Shown: piece by piece, positions 25,129-33,719 of the stretch
Layout of the letters: every line of letters begins with the position of its first letter
Numbering within the stretch: position 1 is the stretch's first letter
Source of the DNA: CAYJPK01 sp964372035
GTDB lineage: Bacteria; Desulfobacterota; Desulfovibrionia; Desulfovibrionales; Desulfovibrionaceae
Assembly: GCA_964372035.1 (NCBI GenBank)
Contig: CAYJPK010000007.1
Span: 1-46,840 of the forward strand
Length of the DNA: 46,840 nt
Direction of reading: 5' to 3'
The notes under the pieces: generated by a model
What the model saw: the letters and a program-made list of their open reading frames with translations, nothing else
Told to the model about the DNA's origin: nothing
The model's database searches: none
Position numbers and translations under genes: made by a program

Positions 25129-28053
25129 TTATAAAAGTTGCTCTACAATCCAGTTATTTAATTTAGCGTATTCTTCTAAGCTAGCACCACCAAATGACAC
25201 ACAATTAGCATTATTAAGAGCTTTTTGAAGATATTCAGCATAATCGTGAAAATCTGAAAGTTTAGTGCTAAATACTTCATCACGCATTTTTTGTCTTAAT
25301 TCATGAGTTTCATTAGTTAATTCTCGCCAAAGAGCTGTTGTTCCCTTTGCTTCTGGTAATAAATATGGGTCAATTTCACCAATTGTGCCAATAATAGCAC
25401 AACTTAAATCACGTTCAGTCATTTTTACGTTAGCTAGGAAATTAGCACTGTCTTTGTAGGCTTCAATGCTTTTTGAACTTTGCGGATCACGGTAAGAAGC
25501 GAAGGTAATTGTGCCAGAAGTTTTAGAAAACTGTAAACCACAGCCATAAGCACCACCAATTACACGCACTCTATCCCATAAATAGCTTGTACGTATAAAC
25601 CTATTGATTACAAGAGCAGAGCCGTGGAACTTATAACCATGCTCAAATAAATTAGCTCCAAGACCAATATAATTTACACGTGATGGAACTATAAAAGCTT
25701 CATTGTTTGATAAAAATTCATGCTGCCAAGGTGCTGAATTGACATCAAATTTTGTGCTTTGAATTTTTCCAAGCAGAGTGCTATAGGTTTTTTCAGCTTG
25801 GCTTATAAGATCAGAATTAGCCGTAATATCTAAGATTACATTATTAGCTCTAAAGATTATATTGTGAATGATTTGAAAGTTTTTAACTACTTCATCGTAT
25901 TTTGCATCAAAATCATTTGCAATCTCCCTAATATACTTAACATAGCTAACACCTTGTGTTAATTCACTTGCAAGACCAGCTTTTGAAGATCTAGCGTTTA
26001 GGCGTACTTGCGCTAGGGTTCTACCACCGGGAATTAGCATTTTCTCAACTCGAGATTTTTCTTCGATAAGAATTTGCTTGAAGCGTTCTTTATTATCAAA
26101 ATTATTATCAAAAATAATCTCATCTAATAAGTCAACAAGCTTATTTAATTTGTCTTTTGTAGATTTGGCTGAAATAACAAAAGAGTTTAAGCTATCATCA
26201 CTATCATATTTTGCTTGAAAAAGAGTTTGGTTTCTTATTCCACCTGTATAAGCGCTAATATTTAAACCAAGTTCGGCGAAGTTTGATTTTTGTGTACCAA
26301 GTTCTGTTATGGCACGACCGTAAAGTGGTAATAATGGCAGTAGATTATATGGTATTTCATCAAGATTACAAATGAGTTTACTATACATAATATCATTAGT
26401 TTCAAGCTCATGAGTAAATATTTTTACCTTATTATCCTTATCTTTTTTTATATCTATCGGCAGACCTTTCTCTTGTTTTTCTACGTCTTTTAAATCTAAA
26501 ACAGGAATTGTTGCAATATCACTTTCGCTATCTTCTTTTGCTTGTGCCTTGATAAGTCTTTGGCTTTCATTTTCAACATCTTTTTTTTGAATATCACTTA
26601 AAGAGTCGTAAATAGCTTTAATTCTAGCTTCTTCTTCGGCAATGTTTTTCTTTGAAAAATCAGCACTAGGCAAAAGATCTACTAAGACATGATGCTTGTT
26701 TTCAAGGAAATATGTTTTAATCAAATCTTCAAATATTTTTTCACCATTAGCTAAGCGTTGTTTAATATTTTTTAAACTATCTTCCCACTTTAACGCCTCA
26801 ATCGGATCTTTATCATGCAACCAGTGTGTAAGGCACTGAGTCATGGTCATAAGACCTTTTGAAAACATGTGCATAGCACCTTCACGTAAGCGAAATTCGA
26901 TAGAATTGATTGCTGCATCAATGGCTTTTTGCTCAATTCCATCATTAACAAGTTTTTGTAAGGTGCTCATTATAAGTTCTTTCATTTCTTCAGCTTTACC
27001 AAGCTTAATTGAGCGAAGACCAAAAGAATATGACATTTGGATAAGACTATCTCCAAGTCCACCACGCACATCTTCACCAAGCCCTGAATCAATTAAAGCT
27101 TTACGCAAAACAGATCCAGATAAGCCCATTAAAATATGGTCAAGCACTTTAAATAATAAATTGTTTTCACCTTCATAAACAGGAGTTAACAAAAAGCTTA
27201 ACATGGCATGACCACGTTGTTTTTCAGGGTCATCAACTTTTGGAGCATCAAAATAAGCTTCTACTTTTTTTGGAGCATCAAACTTTTTCTGTAGGTTAAT
27301 GCTTGAATTTACTTCAATCTTATCGAATTGTGAAATGACATCATTAATTCTTTTTAAACGCATTTGCTCATCATCATCACCCCAGCAATAAAAATATGCA
27401 TTAGTAGGGTGATAATAGAGCTGGTGGAATTCTTCAAATTCTTCATAGCTTAAATCAAGTATATGTTTTGGGTCACCACCAGAGCTGTAACTATATGGAG
27501 TATCAGGATAAATAGCTTGTTGTACTTTTTCACCTAAAATTGTATCAGGTGAGGAGTATGAGCCTTTCATCTCATTATAAACAACACCTTTAAATTGCCA
27601 CTTCCCATTTGAAGTATCAATGTGCCAGCCCTCTTGTTTAAAAACATCTTCACCTTTTGCTGTCATTGCTCGAGGAAAAAAGACAGCGTCCATATAAACA
27701 TCTGAAAGATTATACAAATCTTGTGTGTTAGTGCTTGCAACAGGGTAGCAAGTTTTGTCAGGATATGTCATGGCATTTAAAAAGGTTTGAAGTGAAGTCT
27801 TTAAAAGATGTACAAATGGTTCTTTTGTAGTGTATTTTTGCGAACCACATAAAACACTGTGCTCTAAAATATGTGCAACACCAGTTGAGTCTTTTGGTGG
27901 TGTTCTAAAATTTACGCCAAAGCACTTATTAATATCATTATTGCTGATAGATAAAAATTGTGCTCCTGTCTTGTCATGTCTATAAAATCTAGCTGTACCA
28001 TCTACTTCTGGCACAATTTCTTCTTTAATAAGTGTAAATCCATATGTACTCAT
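25129..28053 (-). CDS. M16C metalloprotease, presequence-protease (PreP) type
   Basis: The 974-residue protein has the inverted zinc motif H61-I-L-E64-H65 (GVAHILEHSVLCG), with the third ligand expected in the following VVYNEMKGSYSSPD segment. The length and the four-domain clam-shell layout fit the PreP/insulinase C subfamily, which degrades short peptides. The C-terminal arginine/tyrosine substrate-binding motif is represented by RVRVIGGAYGCG (about 830-841). No signal peptide is seen, so it should act in the cytoplasm. It is transcribed alone. Peptides imported by the neighbouring Yej system are possible substrates; that link is only positional. Confidence 0.9.
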   Translation of the reverse strand: MSTYGFTLIKEEIVPEVDGTARFYRHDKTGAQFLSISNNDINKCFGVNFRTPPKDSTGVAHILEHSVLCGSQKYTTKEPFVHLLKTSLQTFLNAMTYPDKTCYPVASTNTQDLYNLSDVYMDAVFFPRAMTAKGEDVFKQEGWHIDTSNGKWQFKGVVYNEMKGSYSSPDTILGEKVQQAIYPDTPYSYSSGGDPKHILDLSYEEFEEFHQLYYHPTNAYFYCWGDDDEQMRLKRINDVISQFDKIEVNSSINLQKKFDAPKKVEAYFDAPKVDDPEKQRGHAMLSFLLTPVYEGENNLLFKVLDHILMGLSGSVLRKALIDSGLGEDVRGGLGDSLIQMSYSFGLRSIKLGKAEEMKELIMSTLQKLVNDGIEQKAIDAAINSIEFRLREGAMHMFSKGLMTMTQCLTHWLHDKDPIEALKWEDSLKNIKQRLANGEKIFEDLIKTYFLENKHHVLVDLLPSADFSKKNIAEEEARIKAIYDSLSDIQKKDVENESQRLIKAQAKEDSESDIATIPVLDLKDVEKQEKGLPIDIKKDKDNKVKIFTHELETNDIMYSKLICNLDEIPYNLLPLLPLYGRAITELGTQKSNFAELGLNISAYTGGIRNQTLFQAKYDSDDSLNSFVISAKSTKDKLNKLVDLLDEIIFDNNFDNKERFKQILIEEKSRVEKMLIPGGRTLAQVRLNARSSKAGLASELTQGVSYVKYIREIANDFDAKYDEVVKNFQIIHNIIFRANNVILDITANSDLISQAEKTYSTLLGKIQSTKFDVNSAPWQHEFLSNNEAFIVPSRVNYIGLGANLFEHGYKFHGSALVINRFIRTSYLWDRVRVIGGAYGCGLQFSKTSGTITFASYRDPQSSKSIEAYKDSANFLANVKMTERDLSCAIIGTIGEIDPYLLPEAKGTTALWRELTNETHELRQKMRDEVFSTKLSDFHDYAEYLQKALNNANCVSFGGASLEEYAKLNNWIVEQLL

Positions 28054-28111
28054 TTAAGTTTCCCTCTTGTGTTTAATTTTCTCAATTAAGATTGTATTAA
28101 AATTTTTTTCT

Positions 28112-28140
28112 TTTATACAGATAAAAATTAGATTAGTCAA
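28112..28140 (-). promoter_or_regulatory. Promoter for the M16C protease
   Basis: On the minus strand TTGACT (28135-28140), a 17-base spacer and TATAAA (28112-28117). The leader is about 50 bases. Confidence 0.7.
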
Positions 28141-28191
28141 ATTTTATTCGAAAAAACAAAATATTTGATACTGAAATAGTTGTCAGTTCTC

Positions 28192-28220
28192 TTGACTTCA
28201 CATCATAATAATCTTATAAT
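28192..28220 (+). promoter_or_regulatory. Promoter for the FIST/kinase pair
   Basis: TTGACT (28192-28197), a 17-base spacer and a perfect TATAAT (28215-28220). GTCA and TGAC half-sites flank its upstream side (28182-28196). Confidence 0.75.
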
Positions 28221-28385
28221 TTAAAATATATGATAATAAGCAAATAGTTCGTGTAGCTATATGTAGTATTTTACTTCTTTCTATTTTCTAATATTTCACA
28301 CCTTTTGATACTCTAAAAATTATTTTTAAAAGTGGTGCTATAAGAATAAATTACTATAGCTCACGGTAATAGAAGGAATAATAAT

Positions 28386-29546
28386 ATGAAAATGCTTAAT
28401 GCTAGTACTTATGAAGTCGATGATGCTTCAGCAGCAATTCAAGAAATTCTTACACAGTTAGACCTTGACAATCAACTTTTAGCAAATTCTGCGGCATTTA
28501 TTACTTGTTCGTACGACTTTATTGAAACTGATACAGCTAAAGAAATATGCAAGGCTTTGCCTTTTCCTGTGGTTGGAATGACAACGCTTAACAATGTTAT
28601 AAATGAAGAGTCTGGCAGTACGCTTTTATGCATATCTGTGTTAACAGCTGATGACTGCCAATTTACGACTGTTTGTAGTGATATTTGGAACGAACATAAT
28701 ACACAAGAGATTACTGTAAAAGCATGTGATGAGGCACTGTCAAAGCTTGGCACGGACCCAAAACTTATTTTATTTTTTGCCCCAATGCATATAGCCAATA
28801 ATAGCGAAGGTATTATCTCTGAACTATCAACTGTATTTAAGAATATTCCTGTTTTTGGTTCTAATGCTTGCCCTGAAGATGTTGTAACATATGGAAATTC
28901 TTTTGCTATACACAATGGGGATTTCTTAACTAAGCAGTTTTCTATGTTGCTCGTTAGTGGTAATATTAACCCTCGTTTTATTTTTTCTTCATTGATAGAT
29001 GACAATGTTTCTTCGCATGATTTTGTTGTCACCGCATCAGAAGAAAATGTAATAAAAGAAATTAATGGTATGCCTGCGCTTGATTACTTATCATCTATTA
29101 ATGTGCTAAATAATAATACCTTTGAAGGTTTTTTTACTATCCCCTTTATGACGGATTATAATGATGGCACTCCACTTATTAGTCGTGCGGCTTTAATGGC
29201 AGATGAAAATCGCAATATTGTTTGTGGTGGGAGTATTCCTCAAGGCTGTAAGATTATGATGGGTAGCTTGAATAAAGATGATGTTCGCCTTGTAGCAGAG
29301 CAAGCCATAGATAAAGTTAATCAACTTGATGATGTAAACGGAGTAATTATATTTTCTTGTTTTGGACGCCTAGCTATACTTGGATTAGACTATTTAACAG
29401 AAAGTAATGTAATGCAAGATAAGTTTGGTGATAGAGTTCCATTTCATGGTGCATATTCAGGCGGAGAGATTTGCCCTGTACAAGATAAAGAAAAAAACGC
29501 TATAAATCGTTTTCATAACTTTACCTTTATAATATGTGTACTATAA
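28386..29546 (+). CDS. FIST-domain sensor protein
   Basis: The 386-residue protein has a FIST N domain (about 20-215, with FPVVGMTTLNNVINEE and IPVFGSNACPEDV) and a FIST C domain (about 220-370, with NRIVCGGSIPQGCKIMMG-like text and the terminal FHGAYSGGEICPV). FIST domains are thought to bind small ligands, perhaps amino acids, and usually sit next to kinases or cyclases. Here a hybrid kinase follows 65 bases later on the same strand. The protein has no signal peptide or membrane helix, so it should sense a cytoplasmic ligand and signal to the kinase. Confidence 0.85.
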   Translation: MKMLNASTYEVDDASAAIQEILTQLDLDNQLLANSAAFITCSYDFIETDTAKEICKALPFPVVGMTTLNNVINEESGSTLLCISVLTADDCQFTTVCSDIWNEHNTQEITVKACDEALSKLGTDPKLILFFAPMHIANNSEGIISELSTVFKNIPVFGSNACPEDVVTYGNSFAIHNGDFLTKQFSMLLVSGNINPRFIFSSLIDDNVSSHDFVVTASEENVIKEINGMPALDYLSSINVLNNNTFEGFFTIPFMTDYNDGTPLISRAALMADENRNIVCGGSIPQGCKIMMGSLNKDDVRLVAEQAIDKVNQLDDVNGVIIFSCFGRLAILGLDYLTESNVMQDKFGDRVPFHGAYSGGEICPVQDKEKNAINRFHNFTFIICVL

Positions 29547-29611
29547 ATTTATAAAGTTTAACATTTTTTAATATTTTTATAATATTTTAAGAACTTCGAG
29601 TTGGTTCTATT

Positions 29612-31318
29612 ATGACAAATCAAGAAAAAGAAGATTATTCAGCTATTTTGGAAGAAAATGAAAAATTGCTGAAAGAAAATAAAACATTAAAACGAAAAAC
29701 ACGTGAGGCCGAAAAGCTTTTACAGCGTGTTAAATTAACTATTGATAGTACAGAAAATGTTAATAGAATGCTTGCTAATCAACAGCGTGAACTAGAAAAA
29801 TATCTTAACCTATTACTGGATAATAGTCCTTCAAGTATTTTAATTTTTGATAAATCTAATCGTCTAGTTTATTGTACCAGAAAATATCTATTTGTTTCTG
29901 GTGCTATGGAGTTACCCCTTATAAAGGGAAAATTGATTGAGGAACTTTTTGCAAATTTTCTTTTGCCAGAAGCCATTCAAAAAATAGAAGATAAAATTGA
30001 ATCGGTAGCGCAAACGGGTGAAACTACTAGTTTAGTAGAACGCATAACTTTTCCTTCATATACTAGTGAACGCATTTATGAAATAGTTATTAACCCTATA
30101 TTAAACAAAGATACTGTTTTTGAAGGTTATGCTGTATATTTTTATGATAATACTGATATAATACAGGCAAAAGAAGAAGCTGAAAATGCGAATATAGTAA
30201 AAAGTCAATTCTTAGCTAATATGAGCCATGAAATACGTACACCATTAAATGGCATATCAGGCTTATTGCGTTTAGTATTGAAAACACAGTTAGAGACTTT
30301 GCAAAAAGACTATATTGAAAAATCCCTAAAGGCATCAGAAGATCTTATTCAAATTATAAATGATATTTTAGATTTTTCAAAAATTGAAACAGAAAAACTT
30401 GAAATTGAAAATATTAATTTTACATTAAATGATGTCATCGAAAAAGTAGAAGTCCTTACCATGCTCAAAGCTGAAGAAAAGGGTTTATCACTTTATGTTA
30501 AGCACAATAATTTAGCTACTTCAAAGCTTGTAGGAGATCCACTTCGTCTTAAACAGGTATTGCTTAACCTTGTTAATAATGCAATAAAATTTACAGAAAA
30601 AGGTAGTGTTGGATTAATTATTGAAAAAATAGAAGAAGATTCTAAAGCTTACTTGCGTTTTTCTGTAAAAGATACAGGTATCGGACTGGACGAAAATCAA
30701 CAACAAAAACTTTTTTCAGCATTTACACAAGTCGACAGCTCTGTAACTAGAAAATATGGTGGTACAGGGCTAGGACTTACTATTAGTAAGCAGTTAGTAG
30801 AGCTTATGGACGGTAAAATTTGGATAGAAAGTGAGCTTGGTAAAGGTTCTACCTTTATATTTACGATTGCATGTCTTGATGCAAGCGAGGACTGTACTGC
30901 TTACGATATTGAAAATACAGTAGATGAAACTCAAAGAGAAGGATATATTTTACTTGCTGAAGATAATGAAATTAATCAAATCGTTGCCACAGAATTATTA
31001 AAGCAAAAAGGTTACGTGGTTGATATTGCAAATAATGGACAAGAAGCTATTGATATGCTTTATAAAAACAACTACGACCTTGTGCTTATGGATATACAAA
31101 TGCCTGTAATGGACGGTTTATTAGCAACAAAAACAATTAGAGCTGATGAAAGCTTTAAAGATTTACCAATTATAGCTCTTTCTGCTAATGCAATGTTAGA
31201 AGATAGAGAGAAAAGCTTTGAGCATGGCATGAATGAGCATGTTGCAAAGCCTATTTCTCCTGATATTCTTTTTAATATGCTTGATATTTGGCTTGGCTAT
31301 GATAAGAAAAATTTATAA
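29612..31318 (+). CDS. Cytoplasmic hybrid histidine kinase with receiver domain
   Basis: The 568-residue protein has an N-terminal coiled coil (about 1-68, Glu/Lys/Leu-rich), a PAS-like domain (about 70-190), HisKA with the phospho-accepting His near residue 204 (MSHEIRTPLNG), an ATPase domain (DTGIGLDE and GGTGLGLTIS), and a C-terminal receiver with phosphorylated Asp near 491 (LVLMDIQMPVMDG). No membrane segment is visible. It probably receives its input from the FIST protein encoded just upstream. No separate output regulator or HPt domain is in the window. Confidence 0.92.
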   Translation: MTNQEKEDYSAILEENEKLLKENKTLKRKTREAEKLLQRVKLTIDSTENVNRMLANQQRELEKYLNLLLDNSPSSILIFDKSNRLVYCTRKYLFVSGAMELPLIKGKLIEELFANFLLPEAIQKIEDKIESVAQTGETTSLVERITFPSYTSERIYEIVINPILNKDTVFEGYAVYFYDNTDIIQAKEEAENANIVKSQFLANMSHEIRTPLNGISGLLRLVLKTQLETLQKDYIEKSLKASEDLIQIINDILDFSKIETEKLEIENINFTLNDVIEKVEVLTMLKAEEKGLSLYVKHNNLATSKLVGDPLRLKQVLLNLVNNAIKFTEKGSVGLIIEKIEEDSKAYLRFSVKDTGIGLDENQQQKLFSAFTQVDSSVTRKYGGTGLGLTISKQLVELMDGKIWIESELGKGSTFIFTIACLDASEDCTAYDIENTVDETQREGYILLAEDNEINQIVATELLKQKGYVVDIANNGQEAIDMLYKNNYDLVLMDIQMPVMDGLLATKTIRADESFKDLPIIALSANAMLEDREKSFEHGMNEHVAKPISPDILFNMLDIWLGYDKKNL

Positions 31319-31368
31319 TATGACAGAATATCGTGTAAATATTTTTCAAATAAACATAAAAAAAAGAC

Positions 31369-31397
31369 TTGACATCTTTTTATATTTATAGTTATTT
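31369..31397 (+). promoter_or_regulatory. Promoter for the aromatic-pathway operon
   Basis: A perfect TTGACA (31369-31374), a 17-base spacer and TTATTT (31392-31397; TATTTT at spacing 18). Transcription would begin near 31404, about 40 bases before the leader peptide. Confidence 0.6.
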
Positions 31398-31443
31398 TAA
31401 CTTTAACAAATTTATTAAACAAGGTACTTAAGGTATTTTAAAA

Positions 31444-31557
31444 ATGCAGCTTACACATTCATACACAGACTTAAACAGCAAAAAAGCTAAAGCAACTTAC
31501 TTTGGCTTCTTTTACTTTAGCTATTTTAAGCAGTCCTGTGGTATGGAGTGTTGCTGA
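31444..31557 (+). CDS. Aromatic-rich leader peptide of the chorismate operon
   Basis: The open frame ATG 31444 to TGA 31555-31557 encodes 37 residues. Residues 19-28 read YFGFFYFSYF, eight Tyr or Phe in ten, encoded at 31498-31527. AAGG lies ten bases before the ATG. The frame sits after the operon promoter and before a strong terminator, the arrangement seen in pheL-type attenuators. The ribosome would stall here when charged tRNA-Phe or tRNA-Tyr is scarce. There is no Trp codon, so control should respond to Phe and Tyr only. The peptide itself is probably not functional beyond its translation. Confidence 0.85.
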   Translation: MQLTHSYTDLNSKKAKATYFGFFYFSYFKQSCGMECC

Positions 31558-31618
31558 TAAATATTATCAAAAACTTCACTTTAAGACCGCAGGCTTTTTT
31601 GCTGGCGGTCTTTTTTTT
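31485..31618 (+). promoter_or_regulatory. Transcription attenuator: alternative hairpins of the aromatic operon
   Basis: Three pairings can be drawn. Hairpin 1:2: AGCTAAAG (31485-31492) with CTTTAGCT (31515-31522), flanking the aromatic codons. Antiterminator: CCTGTGGT (31535-31542) with ACCGCAGG (31586-31593), eight pairs with one G-U; it uses the left arm of the terminator. Terminator: AAGACCGC (31583-31590) with GCGGTCTT (31605-31612), followed by eight T. A ribosome stalled on the Tyr/Phe codons leaves 31535-31542 free so the antiterminator forms. A ribosome that reaches the stop at 31555 covers it and the terminator forms. A further pairing, TTGCTGGC (31599-31606) with GCCAGCAA (31627-31634), competes with the terminator's right arm. 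Confidence 0.82.
31583..31618 (+). terminator. Rho-independent terminator of the attenuator
   Basis: A perfect 8-bp GC-rich stem with a loop of 14 bases and an uninterrupted run of eight T (31611-31618). It precedes the first structural gene by about 60 bases. Confidence 0.88.
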
Positions 31619-31676
31619 AGTTTTTTGCCAGCAAGAGGCTCGGTCATAAAGTTAATAAACTTTAGGAGCAAACAAA

Positions 31677-32504
31677 ATGAATCTTGGCAAGCAAAAACGT
31701 CTTACTCGTATTATCAGACCTGAAACTTCACGTAGTATCATTATACCGCTTGATCATGGTGTTACTATTGGTGCGGCAAAAGGCATCGAACACATTAACA
31801 ATACTGTTAGCGATATGGTTAGTGGTAATGCTGATGCAGTTCTTATGCATAAGGGCTTAGTGCGCAACTCTGGCTGTTGTCAGACATACCAAAACACTGG
31901 TTTAATAATGCACTTATCTGCTTCGACAAGCTTAGCAGTCCATGCAAATAGAAAGGTTTTAGTTGCAACAGTGGAAGAGGCGCTTAGAGTTGGCGCAGAT
32001 GCAGTATCAATTCATGTGAATTTAGGCGATGAAAATGAAGCACAAATGTTAAGTGATGCAGGTTTAGTTGCTGATGAGTGTGATAAATGGGGAATGCCAC
32101 TTATTATGATGCTATACGGTAGAGGTCCTAAGATTGAAAGCCAGTTTGCACCAGAAATTGTAGGTCATTGCGCTCGACTTGGAGCTGAACTTGGAGCTGA
32201 TATTGTTAAAGTTCCTTACACAGGAGATATCGAGAGCTTTTCACGAGTTGTTGAGGGTTGTCATGTACCAGTAGTTATTGCTGGTGGTGATAAAATGGAT
32301 TGCGTAGAGGATATTTTGCAGATGGCTTCTGATAGTATCTTAGCTGGTGGAAGTGGTCTTTCAATAGGGCGTAATGTATTCCAAAGCCCAGATAGAATTT
32401 CTTTAATGCATGCTTTAAATGGTATTGTACATCAAGGGCTTAGCGTTGAAGAAGTTTTAAATGCAATTAAGTTAAATCATGTGAAATCTGCTGTTGCAGC
32501 ATAA
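31677..32504 (+). CDS. 2-amino-3,7-dideoxy-D-threo-hept-6-ulosonate (ADTH) synthase
   Basis: This class I aldolase of 275 residues makes the seven-carbon precursor of dehydroquinate from aspartate semialdehyde and a deoxy-ketohexose phosphate, replacing DAHP synthase. Motifs are SIIIPLDHGVTIGA near the N-terminus, MMLYGRGPKI, and DIVKVPYTG, whose Lys is the expected Schiff-base residue. The route was defined in methanogens and also occurs in some Desulfovibrio-type bacteria. The next gene, DHQ synthase II, confirms this over fructose-bisphosphate aldolase. AGGAG precedes the ATG, and a small AAAGTT/AACTTT hairpin lies just before it. Confidence 0.9.
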   Translation: MNLGKQKRLTRIIRPETSRSIIIPLDHGVTIGAAKGIEHINNTVSDMVSGNADAVLMHKGLVRNSGCCQTYQNTGLIMHLSASTSLAVHANRKVLVATVEEALRVGADAVSIHVNLGDENEAQMLSDAGLVADECDKWGMPLIMMLYGRGPKIESQFAPEIVGHCARLGAELGADIVKVPYTGDIESFSRVVEGCHVPVVIAGGDKMDCVEDILQMASDSILAGGSGLSIGRNVFQSPDRISLMHALNGIVHQGLSVEEVLNAIKLNHVKSAVAA

Positions 32505-32554
32505 TGATGTTGCAGTATAGTTTTAAATAATTAAACCACAAAGTGGAAAATAAA

Positions 32555-33526
32555 ATGCCAAAAATTTATTATAGAAGTGTTCCGTTTATAAAAGAAGATG
32601 TAACTTTAGCGTTAGAATCTGGAGTTGATGCAATTATTGTTGATGAACAACATGTTGAAATTACAACTAGTTTAGCTAGAATTGATGTTTTTAGTGCAAA
32701 CGATTATCCATTAATTGAGATGAAAAACAAAGAAGATGAAGAAGCCATTTGCGACAAATTGTTGAATGGTGAAAGTGTTATATTAGCTGAGGGTTATGAA
32801 ATTATTCCTGTTGAAAATCTCTTGGCACGCAGCTCAAATGTATTAGCTGAAGTTTCAAATGTTGCTGATGCAAAGCTTGCTTGCGGAATTTTGGAATGTG
32901 GAGTTTATGGTATAGTAATTGGACATGCAGGTATAAATAACTTGAAAAATATTGTAGAGCAATGCAAACAAAGTCAAGGTCAAGAAGAACTTGAAGAAGC
33001 TGAAATTATTGAAATTGCTACGATCGGACTTGGGCATCGTGTTTGTGTTGATACTTTGAGTATTTTAAAGCGTGGGCAAGGCATGTTAATTGGTAACTCA
33101 AGTGCATTTACTTATTTAGTTCATGGTGAAACAGAATCAAATGAATATGTTGCTGCTCGACCATTTAGGGTAAATGCTGGTGCTGTTCATGCGTATGTGA
33201 AACTAGCAGATGATAGAACTTGTTATCTTGAAGAGCTTAGGGCTGGTGATGAAGTTCTAACTGTAAATGCAGATGGAAGTACAAGTATAGTAACTGTTGG
33301 CAGAGTAAAAATTGAACTTCGTCCTATGCTAAAAATTGTTGCAAAAATCGGTGATGCTGTCGGTGCAATTTTTTTACAAAATGCTGAAACCATTCGCTTA
33401 ACAATGGCTGGTGGAATTCCAGTTAGTGTCGTTAGTTTAAAGATTGGCGATAAGATTTTATGTAATCGTGATGAAGCAGGCAGGCACTTTGGAATGCGCA
33501 TTGTTGAAGACATTAAAGAGTTATAA
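32555..33526 (+). CDS. 3-dehydroquinate synthase II
   Basis: DHQ synthase II oxidises and cyclises ADTH to 3-dehydroquinate, unrelated in sequence to AroB. The protein is about 323 residues. Visible motifs are EIATIGLGHRVCVDTLSILKRGQGMLIGNSS, FLVHGE-like YLVHGETESNEYVAARPFRVNAGAVHAY and the C-terminal beta domain. The frame could start at a GTG (32543), but ATG 32555 with GGA at proper distance gives the expected N-terminus (MPKIYYRSVPF). It lies 50 bases after the ADTH synthase gene. Confidence 0.9.
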   Translation: MPKIYYRSVPFIKEDVTLALESGVDAIIVDEQHVEITTSLARIDVFSANDYPLIEMKNKEDEEAICDKLLNGESVILAEGYEIIPVENLLARSSNVLAEVSNVADAKLACGILECGVYGIVIGHAGINNLKNIVEQCKQSQGQEELEEAEIIEIATIGLGHRVCVDTLSILKRGQGMLIGNSSAFTYLVHGETESNEYVAARPFRVNAGAVHAYVKLADDRTCYLEELRAGDEVLTVNADGSTSIVTVGRVKIELRPMLKIVAKIGDAVGAIFLQNAETIRLTMAGGIPVSVVSLKIGDKILCNRDEAGRHFGMRIVEDIKEL

Positions 33527-33719
33527 TGCGTGCTGTAAAAAATATGACACTTATAGTATTTTAAGTTGACATCACTACCATCAAGGTAAGCAAAGTCACA
33601 CTTGCTCTAGCACTTATGCTTTCGCAGTGATTGCTTGCTAGCGCAGTCAATGATAGTATATTAAAATGCTAGACCGTTAATCTGCTATCAAAAATTTAAA
33701 TTATATTAAAGGAATTAAT
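33527..33719. other. GC-richer structured spacer in the aro operon
   Basis: The 193 bases between DHQ synthase II and aroA have no gene. Their centre (about 33588-33650) is clearly richer in G+C than the surroundings. It has the near-repeats CGCAGTGATTG and CGCAGTCAATG about 19 bases apart, and a CTAGCA/TGCTAG inverted pair. The end has TGATAG/CTATCA. This looks like a small intergenic repeat or folded RNA element. The same word, CGCAGTGA, occurs inverted in the aroC leader insert (near 35241-35249). AAAGGA precedes aroA. Confidence 0.4.

Larger units (their letters stand above)
28054..28385. promoter_or_regulatory. Divergent region between the protease and FIST genes
   Basis: These 332 bases contain no gene. 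They hold two strong divergent promoters (28112-28140 minus, 28192-28220 plus). The FIST transcript would carry a leader of about 160 bases with a small inverted repeat, GCTATA/TATAGC (28337-28360), shortly before the ribosome site. I recognise no known riboswitch. Confidence 0.5.
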
